DNA from: Actinomadura soli
Lineage (GTDB): Bacteria > Actinomycetota > Actinomycetes > Streptosporangiales > Streptosporangiaceae
Reading direction: 5' to 3'
NCBI RefSeq assembly: GCF_005889715.1
Contig: NZ_VCKW01000049.1
Coordinates: 1-40,421 of the forward strand
DNA length: 40,421 nt
The translations under genes were made by a program, and so were the position numbers. Numbering within the stretch: position 1 is the first letter of the stretch; each line of letters opens with the position of its first letter. The notes under the pieces are model-generated. The model saw only the letters and a program-made list of their open reading frames with translations. It was not told the DNA's origin and ran no database searches. Below are positions 10,305-19,068 of the stretch, one piece after another.

Positions 10305-10347
10305 GCCGTCCGGACCGGCGGCCGTGCCGCGCGCCGGTCCGGACGGC
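10305..10347 (-). terminator. 16-bp hairpin inside the leftward gene train
   Basis: GCCGTCCGGACCGGCG (10305-10320) and CGCCGGTCCGGACGGC (10332-10347) are perfect reverse complements around an 11-base loop. The hairpin starts two bases after the antiporter stop and ends 31 bases before the dehydrogenase start. It may end the exporter transcript, attenuate read-through into the proline genes, or protect the upstream mRNA. There is no T-run. Confidence 0.6.
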
Positions 10348-10349
10348 CG

Positions 10350-11690
10350 TCAGGGGTCGCGGTCGTGCGCGGAGACGGAGGCGGCGGCCGGGGAGGCGCG
10401 CGTGGTGGCGCCCAGCAGGTCCAGGCCGGGGACGCCGCCGTCCCGCCGGGCCCGCCGCAGCACCGCGCCGATGAGCGGGGACGTCATCCCGGTGGTGAGC
10501 AGCGCCATGATCACCATCAGCGTGAACAGCTCGGTGCTCAGCAGCCCGAGCGAGTAGCCCACGTTGAGGATCACCAGCTCGGTCAGCCCCCGGGTGTTGA
10601 GCAGGATCCCGAGGGCGGTGGAGTCCCGCCAGCCGAGGCCGGTCAGCCGGGCCGACAGCGTGATGCCGCCGAGCTTCCCGCCGCAGGCCACGACGATGAT
10701 CAGGGCGAGCTGCAGCAGCCCGGCCGCGGTGATCGAGGTGAGGTCCACCGACAGGCCCGTGACGACGAAGAACACCGGGAGGAGCAGCCGCCCGGCGTCC
10801 TCCAGCGGGATCACCACGGTGCGCCGGAGCAGGTCGCGGTCGCCGTCCTTCGGCATGATCGCGCCGAACAGGAACGCGCCGAAGATCATGTGCAGGCCGA
10901 TCGCGGAGGACACGTACGCCGACCCGAGCGTGCCCGCGGCGATCAGCAGCGGGAGCTGCGCGAACGCGGTCGAGGAGAGCCGGTTGACCAGCCATGCCAG
11001 CAGCGGCCTGACCAGCCAGAGCAACGCCGCAACGTACACGGCGCCCCAGATCGCGATCTTCACCGGCTCGGCGGTGCCCGCCGAGGTCGCCAGCGCCGAG
11101 ACGAAGGCGAGCATCGACCACGCGAAGATGTCGTCGAGCGCGGCGACGGCCAGGGCGTAGGAGCCGAGCGGCAGGCGGTGGATCCCGTGCTCGGTGAGCA
11201 GCCGGGCGAGCACCGGGAACGCCGCGATCGACATCGCGACCCCGAGGAACAGCGCGAAGGGCAGGAACCGGATGGGCCGCCCGTCGACCGTGTCGTGCAG
11301 GTCGTACAGGACGGCCGCCAGCCCGATCCCGAGCCCCATGGGCAGCGCCACGCCGCCCAGCCACAGCAGCCCGAGGGGACGCCGCCGCCCGCGCAGCACC
11401 CGGCCGTCCAGCTCCCAGCCGACGATGAACATGAACAGCAGCACGCCCGCGTGCGCGACGATGGTGAGCAGCGGCCTGACCTCGTCCGGGAAGAGCCGGT
11501 CGGTCAGGTTCCCCGGGAGCAGGCCGAGCGCGCTCGGCCCGAGGCAGATCCCCGCGATGATCTCGCCGATCACCGGCGGCTGGCGCAGCCGCCGGGTCAG
11601 CGCGATGAACAGCGTCGACGTGACCAGCAGCAGCGCGATCCCGCCGATGGCGGTCGTGTACGCCCAGTCGAGATGTGCGGCCCTGTCCAC
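10350..11690 (-). CDS. CPA2-type cation/proton antiporter
   Basis: A 446-aa integral membrane protein with about 12-13 hydrophobic segments, matching the Kef/NapA-type monovalent cation:proton antiporter family. Typical parts are the second helix PPVIGEIIAGICLGPSALG, the pair of acidic residues in ALDDIFAWSML (expected ion-binding aspartates), and TPLLIAA/GAFLFG-like segments before a cytosolic loop with KDGDRDLLRR. It has no TrkA-N nucleotide domain. The start is GTG 11690 with only a weak GGGCGG site, 12 bases after the ABC ATPase stop, so it is probably translated from the same message. Inside a biosynthetic gene train it most likely serves proton or ion homeostasis during product export. 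A housekeeping gene caught between cluster genes is less likely given the tight spacing. Confidence 0.85.
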   Translation of the reverse strand: MDRAAHLDWAYTTAIGGIALLLVTSTLFIALTRRLRQPPVIGEIIAGICLGPSALGLLPGNLTDRLFPDEVRPLLTIVAHAGVLLFMFIVGWELDGRVLRGRRRPLGLLWLGGVALPMGLGIGLAAVLYDLHDTVDGRPIRFLPFALFLGVAMSIAAFPVLARLLTEHGIHRLPLGSYALAVAALDDIFAWSMLAFVSALATSAGTAEPVKIAIWGAVYVAALLWLVRPLLAWLVNRLSSTAFAQLPLLIAAGTLGSAYVSSAIGLHMIFGAFLFGAIMPKDGDRDLLRRTVVIPLEDAGRLLLPVFFVVTGLSVDLTSITAAGLLQLALIIVVACGGKLGGITLSARLTGLGWRDSTALGILLNTRGLTELVILNVGYSLGLLSTELFTLMVIMALLTTGMTSPLIGAVLRRARRDGGVPGLDLLGATTRASPAAASVSAHDRDP

Positions 11691-11702
11691 GCGCCCGCCG
11701 CC

Positions 11703-12434
11703 CTACACCTGGGGGACGGCCACGGGGGCCTCGATGAGCCGCAGGAACGCCTCGTCGAGGTCGTCGGTCTGCGTCTCCTTGCGGATCATCTCCGGGGTGT
11801 CGTCGGCGATGATCTTGCCGGTGCGCATCAGCAGGATGCGGTCGCAGCGCGCGGCCTCGTCCATGACGTGGCTGGAGACGACGATGGTCGTCCCCTCCGC
11901 GCGGGCGATGTTGTGGAAGTGCGTCCACAGCTCGCGGCGCAGCAGCGGGTCCTGGCCGACGGTGGGCTCGTCGAGCACCAGCATCCGCGGCGCGGCCACC
12001 AGCGCGCAGGCGAGGTTCGCGCGGGTCTGCTGCCCGCCGGACAGCTTGCGCACGAGCTGCCGCGACTTCGGGCTCAGCCCGACCCGCTCGATCACGATCG
12101 CGGCGTCCCGCTTGGACCTGCGGTACAGCGCCGCGAAGTGGCGGACGTTCTCCTCCACCGTCAGGTCGCCGTACACGGTCGGCGACTGGGTGAGGTAGCT
12201 GACCTCGTGGCGCAGCGCGGCGGTGCCCGCCGGGCGGCCGAGCACGGTCACCCGGCCGCTCTTGATCTTCTGGACGCCGACGACGCAGCGCAGCAGCGTG
12301 GTCTTGCCGCTGCCGCTGGGGCCGACCAGGCCGGTCACGGTGCCGGGCGCGACGTCCAGGTCGATGCCGTCCAGGACGAGCGCGCCACCGCGGTACACGA
12401 CCAGATCGCGTATCCGCACGGCCGATTCGGACAT
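11703..12434 (-). CDS. ABC-2 exporter ATP-binding subunit
   Basis: A 243-aa ATPase that would energise the two permeases encoded just upstream. Walker A GPSGSGKTT lies at 38-46, the signature LSGGQQ at 131-136, Walker B MLVLDEP at 151-157, and the switch histidine in VVSSHVMDE. The Q-loop is LTQSPT near 82. It matches the DrrA/YadG-like group of drug and antibiotic exporters. ATG 12434 has GGAG 6 bases upstream. The 74-base gap to the preceding permease holds three tandem repeats. Together with 12509-13998 it forms a complete ABC-2 exporter, probably for the halogenated product. Confidence 0.93.
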   Translation of the reverse strand: MSESAVRIRDLVVYRGGALVLDGIDLDVAPGTVTGLVGPSGSGKTTLLRCVVGVQKIKSGRVTVLGRPAGTAALRHEVSYLTQSPTVYGDLTVEENVRHFAALYRRSKRDAAIVIERVGLSPKSRQLVRKLSGGQQTRANLACALVAAPRMLVLDEPTVGQDPLLRRELWTHFHNIARAEGTTIVVSSHVMDEAARCDRILLMRTGKIIADDTPEMIRKETQTDDLDEAFLRLIEAPVAVPQV

Positions 12435-12451
12435 GACTGTCTCCGTTCTGC

Positions 12452-12504
12452 GTGCTTGTGGATTGACGCGGTGCTTGTGGATTGACGTGTGCTTGTGGAG
12501 TGAG
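12452..12504. repeat. Three tandem 16-bp repeats between permease and ATPase genes
   Basis: GTGCTTGTGGATTGAC occurs at 12452-12467 and 12471-12486, and a variant ending GTGGAGTGAG at 12489-12504, with 19- and 18-base periods. They fill the gap between two genes of one operon, close to the ATPase start. They could tune translation or be a protein site; they could also simply be a slippage duplication. Confidence 0.8.
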
Positions 12505-12508
12505 GGAC

Positions 12509-13246
12509 CTAGGCCGTCCGGCGGCGGATGATCGCCGCGACCCCGAGCAGCGCGGCCGCGGTGAGCACGGCCATGGCGACGCTGTTGACCACGAGTTCCG
12601 AGCCGCCGTAGGAGTGCTCGCGGGCCGCGGTCATCGCCCGGGTGACGGTGGAGAACGGCATGAACCGCTCGATGGCCCGCAGCCAGTCGGCCATGACGGG
12701 CAGCGGCCAGAAGACGCCGCAGATCAGCAGCTGCGGCACCATGATCCCGGGCACGAGCTGGGACGCCTGGCCCTCGTTCTGGCAGATGGCGCTGCAGATG
12801 AGCCCGAGGCTCATCCCGAAGATCGCGCACAGCGCGGCCATGGCGCCGAGCAGCCACGGCGGGCTCGCCGTCTCCAGGCCGCCGAGGGTGTAGCCCACCG
12901 CGACGGTGCTGACGGCCTGCACCAGCGACGCGGCCACGGCGGCGCACAGGTAGGCGAGGACGAAGTCGAGCCGGCTCGCGGGGGTGGCGAGGATCGCCTC
13001 CAGCGTTCCCCGGTTGCGTTCCCGCACCACCAGCGTGCTGCCGACCATGTACATGGACAGGGCGGGGAACGCGCCGAGCATCATCGCGCCCGTCGGGGCG
13101 AAGTCCGCGGCGGACTCGAACAGGTTGCGCACGAGCACGATCAGCACGCCCGGCGCGACGAGAAGGAAGATGCTCGCGCGCGTGTCGCGGAAGACCTCCC
13201 GCAGGATGCGGCGGGTGATCGCGAGCGTGATCCGTACAGAGAACAC
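12509..13246 (-). CDS. ABC-2 exporter permease (second)
   Basis: A 245-aa membrane protein with six predicted hydrophobic segments and the ABC-2 architecture of DrrB-like drug exporters. It has a short N-terminal amphipathic stretch (ITRRILREVFRDTRAS), a first helix FLLVAPGVLIVLV, the coupling motif VVRERNRGTLEAILATP, and the central LICGVFWPLP segment. GTG 13246 is preceded by AGGAGGG with a 6-base gap. It follows permease one after 11 bases. The two permeases are homologous (both have RERxRGxLE and a C-terminal RRRTA), so the exporter is probably a heterodimer with the ATPase at 11703. Confidence 0.9.
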   Translation of the reverse strand: MFSVRITLAITRRILREVFRDTRASIFLLVAPGVLIVLVRNLFESAADFAPTGAMMLGAFPALSMYMVGSTLVVRERNRGTLEAILATPASRLDFVLAYLCAAVAASLVQAVSTVAVGYTLGGLETASPPWLLGAMAALCAIFGMSLGLICSAICQNEGQASQLVPGIMVPQLLICGVFWPLPVMADWLRAIERFMPFSTVTRAMTAAREHSYGGSELVVNSVAMAVLTAAALLGVAAIIRRRTA

Positions 13247-13257
13247 GGCTGTCCCTC

Positions 13258-13998
13258 CTAGGCGGTCCGGCGCCTGAGCACGGTGCCGACGGTCACGGCG
13301 GAAAGGGCGAACACGATGCCGACCGTCACGCTCAGGTTGAGCACCAGCTCGGACGTGACCGACGAGTGCAGATGGAGTTCGGAGACGGCGCCGACCGCGT
13401 ACCGCCAGGGCGCGATGGTCGCCGCGGCCTGCATCCAGCCCGGCATGTCCTCATAGGGCAGGAACAGCCCGGACACCATCAGGTGCGGCAGCGCCACGGT
13501 CGGCAGCACCTTGGTGAGCTGGAGCTCGTTGTGCGCCAGGTTGATCGCGAACATGCCGAGCACGACGCCGAGGACGCAGGCGAGCATGGCGAGGAGCGCC
13601 GCCGCCCACCAGGGCCCGGCGCTGTCCAGGCCGAGCAGCCCGTAGGACACCGACACCGTCAGCGCGACCTGCGCGACCGCGGGGACGGAGAACGCGAGCA
13701 GGTAGCCGACGAGGACGTCCAACCGGGTGACGGGGCCCGACAGCAGGAACTCCAGTGAGCCCCGGTAGCGCTCGCGCTGGATGGCGAACGCGGCGAACAG
13801 GAACCCGGGAGCGGTCGGGAACAGGCCCATGACGAGCAGGCCGCTCCGGTCGAACGTCCGCGGGGTCTCCACGAGCATCCCGGCGACGAGGATCATCACG
13901 AACAGCGGCGACATGGTGAACAGGAACAGCGTCCGGTAGTCGCGCCGCAGCTCGCGGAGAACCCGGTTCGCGATGAGCAGGCAATTGCGGGAGATCAC
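13258..13998 (-). CDS. ABC-2 exporter permease (first)
   Basis: A 246-aa membrane protein of the ABC-2 type, paralogous to the permease at 12509. Recognisable parts are the N-terminal cytosolic helix RVLRELRRDYRTL, helix one LFLFTMSPLFVMILVAG, the loop QRERYRGSLEFLLSGPVTRLD, and four further hydrophobic segments, with VSGLFLPYEDMP matching the conserved ABC-2 block. The start is GTG 13998 with AAAGGTGG upstream. It is the first exporter gene, 75 bases after the halogenase stop. Both permeases end in the same Arg-rich tail, a sign of gene duplication. Confidence 0.9.
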   Translation of the reverse strand: MISRNCLLIANRVLRELRRDYRTLFLFTMSPLFVMILVAGMLVETPRTFDRSGLLVMGLFPTAPGFLFAAFAIQRERYRGSLEFLLSGPVTRLDVLVGYLLAFSVPAVAQVALTVSVSYGLLGLDSAGPWWAAALLAMLACVLGVVLGMFAINLAHNELQLTKVLPTVALPHLMVSGLFLPYEDMPGWMQAAATIAPWRYAVGAVSELHLHSSVTSELVLNLSVTVGIVFALSAVTVGTVLRRRTA

Positions 13999-14035
13999 TT
14001 CAGACCACCTTTCTGGGGTCGCAAGGGTCGCGGGC

Positions 14036-14072
14036 GTCGCGGGCGCTCCGGCCCGGGTCGCGGACGCTCCGG
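14036..14072. repeat. Direct repeat of 16 bp, period 21
   Basis: GTCGCGGGCGCTCCGG (14036-14051) recurs as GTCGCGGACGCTCCGG (14057-14072) in the gap between a halogenase stop and the first permease. One base differs. It may be low-complexity drift in GC-rich DNA. Confidence 0.5.
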
Positions 14073-14073
14073 C

Positions 14074-15738
14074 TCACAGGACACGGCGGCCCCGCACGAG
14101 TTCCTTGGTGCTCTCGCGGAGGAAGCCGAGCATCAGCCGGCGGACGTCCGGCGGCGCCTGCCTGGCGGCCCACCACATGGTCCGGCTGACGCGCCGCAGG
14201 TTCGGGTTGATGAACCGCAGGTCGCGTTCCGTCCAGCCCCAGTGGCGGGGCACGAACGGGGCGCGCTCCAGGTGGTCGTACAGGGCGTCGGCCGCCTCCC
14301 GGCCGGTGATCTCACCGCGGTCGAAGGCGTCGCACTGGGCGACCATGTCGTCGAACAGCTCCGCGTAGCCCTCGTGGTCGGACCAGTGCAGGCCGGGGTT
14401 CTCGACCTCCTCCAGCTCCAGCAGGTGGGCGTTGTCGCCGTCCTTGCGCCAGCGCCGGAACGCCTCCAGCGCGCGGAACGTCCCCGCGTTGGAGCCCCAC
14501 GCCCAGATCCTGAAGACGGCGGACCACAGCTCGTGGTCGGCGAACGACTGGTAGGCCGCGTTGACCAGCTTGTCGTTGCCGTCGAACAGCGCCTGCTGGC
14601 GGCTGTTGACGGGGGCGAACCGCTCGGCGGAGAAGTCGTCGTCCTCGACCGCCCGCAGGATCCGCCAGGCGAGGATGTTGACCGCCTCGCACGTGTTGTG
14701 CAGGCCGCGGGAGAACAGCGGGTCGATGAAGGCGGCGGCGTGCGCGAGCAGCACCCACCGGTCGCCGACGGTCTGCGACGACGAGTACTGGAGGCGGTCG
14801 GTCGCCACCCACTCCCGCACCGGCTTGACGCCCTCGAACTGGCGGGCGATGCCGGGGAACCGGTTGGCGTGGTGCCAGAAGTCCTCTTCGGGCGTCACGC
14901 CCTCCGGCTTGGGGTAGCGCCGCTCGTCCAGCGTGAGCCCGACACTGCACAGCGGGTTGCGGGACGAGGGGTGGTTGTCGAACGCGATCACCCAGAACCA
15001 CCCGTGGTCGAACAGGTGGTGGACGGTCCCGTCGTACCAGGGGACGGGCGGGGTGTCGCGCTTCGGACGGCGGAAGACGTCGTCCGTCCTGGGGGTGTCG
15101 CGCATGTGGTTCCAGATCGACCTGGAGTGGTGCCGGTAGCGGCACGGGTCCTCGCGCAGGCCGAACTTCTTGGCCAGCAGCGAGCGGTACCCGCTGGCGT
15201 CCACGATGTACCTGGCCCGCATCTCCTCGCCGCGCTCGGACGCGATCGTCACGCCCGACCCGTCGAAGTCGATCTTCTCGGCGGTGAAGTTGGTGCGGGT
15301 CGCGCAGCCGTACTTGACGGCGACGTTGTAGAGGTAGGCGTCGACGTCCTGGCGGAGCATGTGCGCGGCGGGGTGCAGCATCAGCTTCGGGAAGTTGAAC
15401 ATCGTCAGCTGGCGCGGATCCTGCTCCGCGCCCTCCTGGTGGTTCATGAACCCGAAGTGGATCTTCTGCCCGTGCGCCGCCGAGACGATCTTCTGGCAGC
15501 CGGAGAAGGTGGACACCGCCATGAGCTCCGGCACGTCGTAGCGGAGCGCCATGGTGCGCAGCGTCACCAGCATGTTGGGGATGGTGGACTCGCCGATCGC
15601 GAACTTGGGGTGGGACTTGCTGTCCAGCAGCAGGACCTTGGCCCCGTTGCGGGCCAGGATCGCGCCGAGCATGGAGCCGGCGAACCCCGAGCCCAGGATG
15701 GCGACGTCGTAGATCTCTTGATGCGTCGTGGTCGGCAC
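14074..15738 (-). CDS. Flavin-dependent halogenase, PltM-like
   Basis: A 554-aa FADH2-dependent halogenase of the long PltM-type branch, whose known members chlorinate phenolic rings (PltM acts on phloroglucinol). GSGFAG at 16-21 binds FAD and is followed by the block HPKFAIGESTIP. The signature WFWVIA is at 247-252, with Ala instead of the usual final Pro. FIDPLFSRG at 337-345 fits FxDPxFSxG. A lysine in GQKIHFGF occupies the expected catalytic region. The start is GTG 15738 with GGGAG upstream; it follows the sister halogenase after 28 bases. Similarity to that neighbour along the whole length indicates an old duplication. A phenol carbon on the polyketide-derived ring is the most likely target; which position cannot be told. 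Confidence 0.9.
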   Translation of the reverse strand: MPTTTHQEIYDVAILGSGFAGSMLGAILARNGAKVLLLDSKSHPKFAIGESTIPNMLVTLRTMALRYDVPELMAVSTFSGCQKIVSAAHGQKIHFGFMNHQEGAEQDPRQLTMFNFPKLMLHPAAHMLRQDVDAYLYNVAVKYGCATRTNFTAEKIDFDGSGVTIASERGEEMRARYIVDASGYRSLLAKKFGLREDPCRYRHHSRSIWNHMRDTPRTDDVFRRPKRDTPPVPWYDGTVHHLFDHGWFWVIAFDNHPSSRNPLCSVGLTLDERRYPKPEGVTPEEDFWHHANRFPGIARQFEGVKPVREWVATDRLQYSSSQTVGDRWVLLAHAAAFIDPLFSRGLHNTCEAVNILAWRILRAVEDDDFSAERFAPVNSRQQALFDGNDKLVNAAYQSFADHELWSAVFRIWAWGSNAGTFRALEAFRRWRKDGDNAHLLELEEVENPGLHWSDHEGYAELFDDMVAQCDAFDRGEITGREAADALYDHLERAPFVPRHWGWTERDLRFINPNLRRVSRTMWWAARQAPPDVRRLMLGFLRESTKELVRGRRVL

Positions 15739-15766
15739 TTGTCGCTCCCAGAACGTAGGGGTCGGC

Positions 15767-17560
15767 CTAGGACTTCATGGGGTCGGGGACGCGCAGCTTC
15801 CGGCCCAGCCACCGCCGGCCCGCCAGGTACTGCCTGAACTCTTCGCCGAGCTCGAACTCCCCGGGGGCCAGGCGCTTCTTCATGAAGAGCGTCAGCCCCT
15901 CGCGGGTGAGCCGGCCGATCTCCGGCGGCGCCTTCCGCTTGCCCCAGCGGAGCATGCGCAGCACGTCGAGGAACGTGGCGTCGAGGCAGCGCCGGCCGGG
16001 GTCGGCGAGGCCGAAGTGCGGCGGCACGAAGTCGGCCTCCCGCAGCCGCGCCATGATCGTGTCGGCCGCCGCGCCGGCGTCCAGCTCCTTGTTCTGGACC
16101 GCCTGGCACAGCTCGCTCACCTCGCGCAACAGTTCCAGGACGGGCGCGTACGGGGAGTCCTCCTGGAACGCCTTGCCGCGCCACCAGGCGTGCTCAAGCC
16201 GGTCGAGGACGGCGGTGTCACGGCTGTCGAGGTACTGCGCGTACGCCCGGTTCACCTCGAAGGTCGCGATGATCTGCCCGAGCGCCCAGATGCGGAACCA
16301 CGCGTTCCACAGCCTCCAGTCCCCGAAGGAGACGTAGGCGTTCGCGCACAGGTCGTCGTTGAAGTCCAGCAGCCCCTGCTCCAGGTCCTGCATGAACTCG
16401 AACCGCTCGACGGAGAAGTCGTCGTCGCGGATCGCGTCCAGCAGGCGGTGCGTGAGCGCGTGGACCGTCTCCATCGTGTTGGACATGCCGCGCGAGAACA
16501 GCGGGTCGATGAACCCGGCCGCGTGCGAGGTCAGGCACCAGCGGTACCCGACCGTCTGGCGGGGCGAGTACTGCAGCCGCCCGGTCCGGACCCAGCTGCG
16601 CACCGGGCGCGCCCCCTCGAACTGGGCGGCGATGTCCGGGTACTTGTCGATGAACCGCTGGAACTCCTCCTCGGGCGAGCAGTCAGGCTCGGGGTGGACG
16701 CGCGGGTCCATCAGGATCCCGACGCTGCACAGCGGGTTCGTCGCCCGGGGATGGTTGTCGAACGGGATCACCCACATCCAGCCGCCCTCGAACAGGTGGT
16801 GCAGCGTCCCCTCGCCCCACCGGCTCGGGAAGCCCTCGTCGGGCCTCGCCACGTCGTCGAACGGGCGCACCCCAGTGAAGTGGTTGAACAGCGACCGCGA
16901 ATGGTGCCGGAACCGGGTCGGCTGCTCGCGCAGCCCGTACTTGTCCGCGAGGACCGAGCGGAACCCGCTGGCGTCCACGACGAACTTGGCCCGCACGCTC
17001 GCCCCGGACGCGAGGTGCACGGTGGCGCCGTCGTCGTCGATGTCGACGTCCGTGACCGGCTGCTGCTGGCGCACCTCGGTGCCGTACTTGACGGCGACCG
17101 ACAGCATCCAGGAGTCGATGTCCTGGCGGAAGTAGTGGTTCTCGGTGTTGAGGATCTTCGGGATCTGGAAGTGCGTGCGCAGTTCGGGATCCTGCCGCTC
17201 GCCCTCGTGGTGGTAGACGAAGCCGAAGTTGCGCTTGATCCCGCACTGCGTGGTGACGTTGGCGTGGACGCCCTCGAACGTCGACAGGTGCTTGATCTCC
17301 GGCACGTCGTACCGCTCCGCGAGGAGCCGCAGCATCATCGAGGTGAACGGGATCGTCGACTCGCCGATGGTGAACTTCGGATGGGTGGCGGCGTCGATCA
17401 GCACCACCCTGGCGTAGTTGCGCGCCAGGCAGGCGGCGAGGACGGTGCCCGCGACACCGGACCCGATGATCGCGACATCGTGCACGTCCCCGCCGCCCCT
17501 GGCGGCGGCCCTCGCGGCGCCCGTCGTTCCGGCCCTCGCGGCCGGCTGCCCGCTGACCAT
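15767..17560 (-). CDS. Flavin-dependent halogenase, PltM-like
   Basis: A 597-aa halogenase, paralogous to the gene at 14074. Some 25 extra residues rich in Ala, Gly and Arg precede the FAD loop GSGVAG at 33-38. HPKFTIGESTIP follows; WMWVIP at 261-266 and FIDPLFSRG at 350-358 are both canonical, and the lysine of GIKRNFGF is kept. It therefore looks fully active. ATG 17560 has GAGGAG 6 bases upstream; a nearby ATG at 17565 is out of frame. It sits between the PltA-like halogenase and its own paralogue. With two related enzymes adjacent, stepwise chlorination of two positions of the phenol ring is a reasonable reading, but a coupling role, as for the marinopyrrole enzymes Mpy10/Mpy11, is possible. 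Confidence 0.9.
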   Translation of the reverse strand: MVSGQPAARAGTTGAARAAARGGGDVHDVAIIGSGVAGTVLAACLARNYARVVLIDAATHPKFTIGESTIPFTSMMLRLLAERYDVPEIKHLSTFEGVHANVTTQCGIKRNFGFVYHHEGERQDPELRTHFQIPKILNTENHYFRQDIDSWMLSVAVKYGTEVRQQQPVTDVDIDDDGATVHLASGASVRAKFVVDASGFRSVLADKYGLREQPTRFRHHSRSLFNHFTGVRPFDDVARPDEGFPSRWGEGTLHHLFEGGWMWVIPFDNHPRATNPLCSVGILMDPRVHPEPDCSPEEEFQRFIDKYPDIAAQFEGARPVRSWVRTGRLQYSPRQTVGYRWCLTSHAAGFIDPLFSRGMSNTMETVHALTHRLLDAIRDDDFSVERFEFMQDLEQGLLDFNDDLCANAYVSFGDWRLWNAWFRIWALGQIIATFEVNRAYAQYLDSRDTAVLDRLEHAWWRGKAFQEDSPYAPVLELLREVSELCQAVQNKELDAGAAADTIMARLREADFVPPHFGLADPGRRCLDATFLDVLRMLRWGKRKAPPEIGRLTREGLTLFMKKRLAPGEFELGEEFRQYLAGRRWLGRKLRVPDPMKS

Positions 17561-17641
17561 GTCATGCTCCTCTGTCGGAAACGGTCGGAAGATGGGGCCG
17601 CCGGCCGGGGCCGGGGCCGCGGTCTGACCTGGGCGCGGCCG

Positions 17642-18985
17642 TCAGAAGGTGGGTTTGGCCGACGGCGACTTGAGGCTGCCCAGGTAGGGGTGCCAGAGGT
17701 GGGTCGGGTCGTCCTCGACCACCTTGACGATCTCGCGCATCGCGGCCAGCGCCTTGGGCTCGTCGTCCTCGTAGACGTCGCCCTGCAGCATCTTCAGCAC
17801 GTCCAGCCGGTAGCGCTCGTCCTGCACGAACGCGGTGAACAGGATGTTCAGCCGGTAGTAGATCGAGATGAACTCGTACCAGTTGCTCACCCCGCGGCGC
17901 AGCGTGCGCTCGTAGCCCGCGAAGCGCTCCTTGGAGTAGTCGCCGGCCTGTGCCGCCGCGACGATGTCGCCGCAGGCGATCCGGGCGCTGTTCATCGCCA
18001 CGCTGACCCCGCTGGAGAAGATCGGGTCGACGAACCGCGCGGCGTCCCCGATGAGGACGAACCTGTCCCCGCAGATCTGCCGCATGCCGTAGCTGTAGTC
18101 GCCCTCGGTCTTAAGCGGGCGGACCTGGTCGGAGTTCTTCAGGGCGTCCAGCAGCTCGGGACGGCTGCCGACGGTCTCCCAGAAGAACCGCTCCCGGTCG
18201 CCGCCGTACTCCTTGAACCGCTTCTTCTGGCTGACCACACCGACGGAGGTGATGGTGTCGGTGATGGGGATCTGCCACACCCACGTGTCGGTCACCGGGA
18301 GGAAGTGGATGAAGATGTAGTCGGCCTTGGCGTCGTCCACGGCCAGCGCGGTCCGGTCGAAGTTGTCGAACCAGGTGTGCACCGCGTACTGGTTGAACAC
18401 CGGGTCGCTGATCTTCAGCTTGAGCTGGGCGCCGAGCTGGGTGCGGCGGCCGCTGGCGTCCACGACCATGCGGACCGGGACCTCCACCTGCCGGCCGCCG
18501 ACCCGGACGTGCAGCGTCACGCCGTCGTCGGCGATGTCGCTCCTGGTGACGTGCACGCCCTGGAAGACCTGCGCGCCGAGCTCCTCGGCGTGCTTGAGCA
18601 GGATCAGGTCGAACTTCCCGCGGTCGACGTGGAAGGTGTGGTCCCGGTCGACCCCGGGCTGGTCACGCTCGTTGAAGAGGATCTCCGCGGCGCGGAAGTC
18701 GTGCTCCAGGCCGCGGAACCCCATGTGGTCGATGTCGCGGTGCTCGGCCGAGGTCCAGGCGGCGCCGTACTTCTTCGGGAAGCCGGCCGCCTCCACCTTC
18801 TCCATCGCCCCGATCTCCAGCAGGACCGGGGTCGTCGCCGGGACGAGCGACTCGCCCACGTGCTCACGGGGGAAGTTCTCGCTCTCGAAGACCGCCACCT
18901 TCAGCCCCGCCTTGGCGAGGTAGGCGGCGGCCACGGATCCGGCCGGCCCGCCCCCGATGATGCCGACGTCGAACTCTGCCTCCAC
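17642..18985 (-). CDS. Pyrrolyl-S-PCP halogenase, PltA-like
   Basis: At 447 aa the whole sequence follows what I know of PltA from pyoluteorin, which dichlorinates pyrrolyl-S-PltL at C4 and C5. GGGPAG at 11-16 binds FAD, followed by REHVGESLVPATTP. FPKKYG at 69-74 contains the candidate catalytic lysine (71/72). The signature WVWQIP is at 235-240 and FVDPIFSSG at 318-326. The C-terminal block SNWYEFIS and FTAFVQD matches the PltA helix that closes over the active site. GTG 18985 has AGGGAAGG 4 bases upstream. It lies directly after the carrier-protein gene, its expected substrate carrier. Confidence in pyrrole-PCP as substrate is high; whether one or two chlorines are added is not visible. 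Confidence 0.93.
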   Translation of the reverse strand: MEAEFDVGIIGGGPAGSVAAAYLAKAGLKVAVFESENFPREHVGESLVPATTPVLLEIGAMEKVEAAGFPKKYGAAWTSAEHRDIDHMGFRGLEHDFRAAEILFNERDQPGVDRDHTFHVDRGKFDLILLKHAEELGAQVFQGVHVTRSDIADDGVTLHVRVGGRQVEVPVRMVVDASGRRTQLGAQLKLKISDPVFNQYAVHTWFDNFDRTALAVDDAKADYIFIHFLPVTDTWVWQIPITDTITSVGVVSQKKRFKEYGGDRERFFWETVGSRPELLDALKNSDQVRPLKTEGDYSYGMRQICGDRFVLIGDAARFVDPIFSSGVSVAMNSARIACGDIVAAAQAGDYSKERFAGYERTLRRGVSNWYEFISIYYRLNILFTAFVQDERYRLDVLKMLQGDVYEDDEPKALAAMREIVKVVEDDPTHLWHPYLGSLKSPSAKPTF

Positions 18986-19068
18986 GTCGCCTTCCCTTCT
19001 ACGTCGGCCCCTCGGCGCGGAGCCGCCTCGATGTGCGTGGATCGCGGGTGGATCGCTGACGGTCGCGC

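Noticed and set aside
17563..17565. ATG at 17565 as start of the PltM-like halogenase
   Set aside because: It is out of frame with the halogenase; ATG 17560 is in frame with GAGGAG at good distance.
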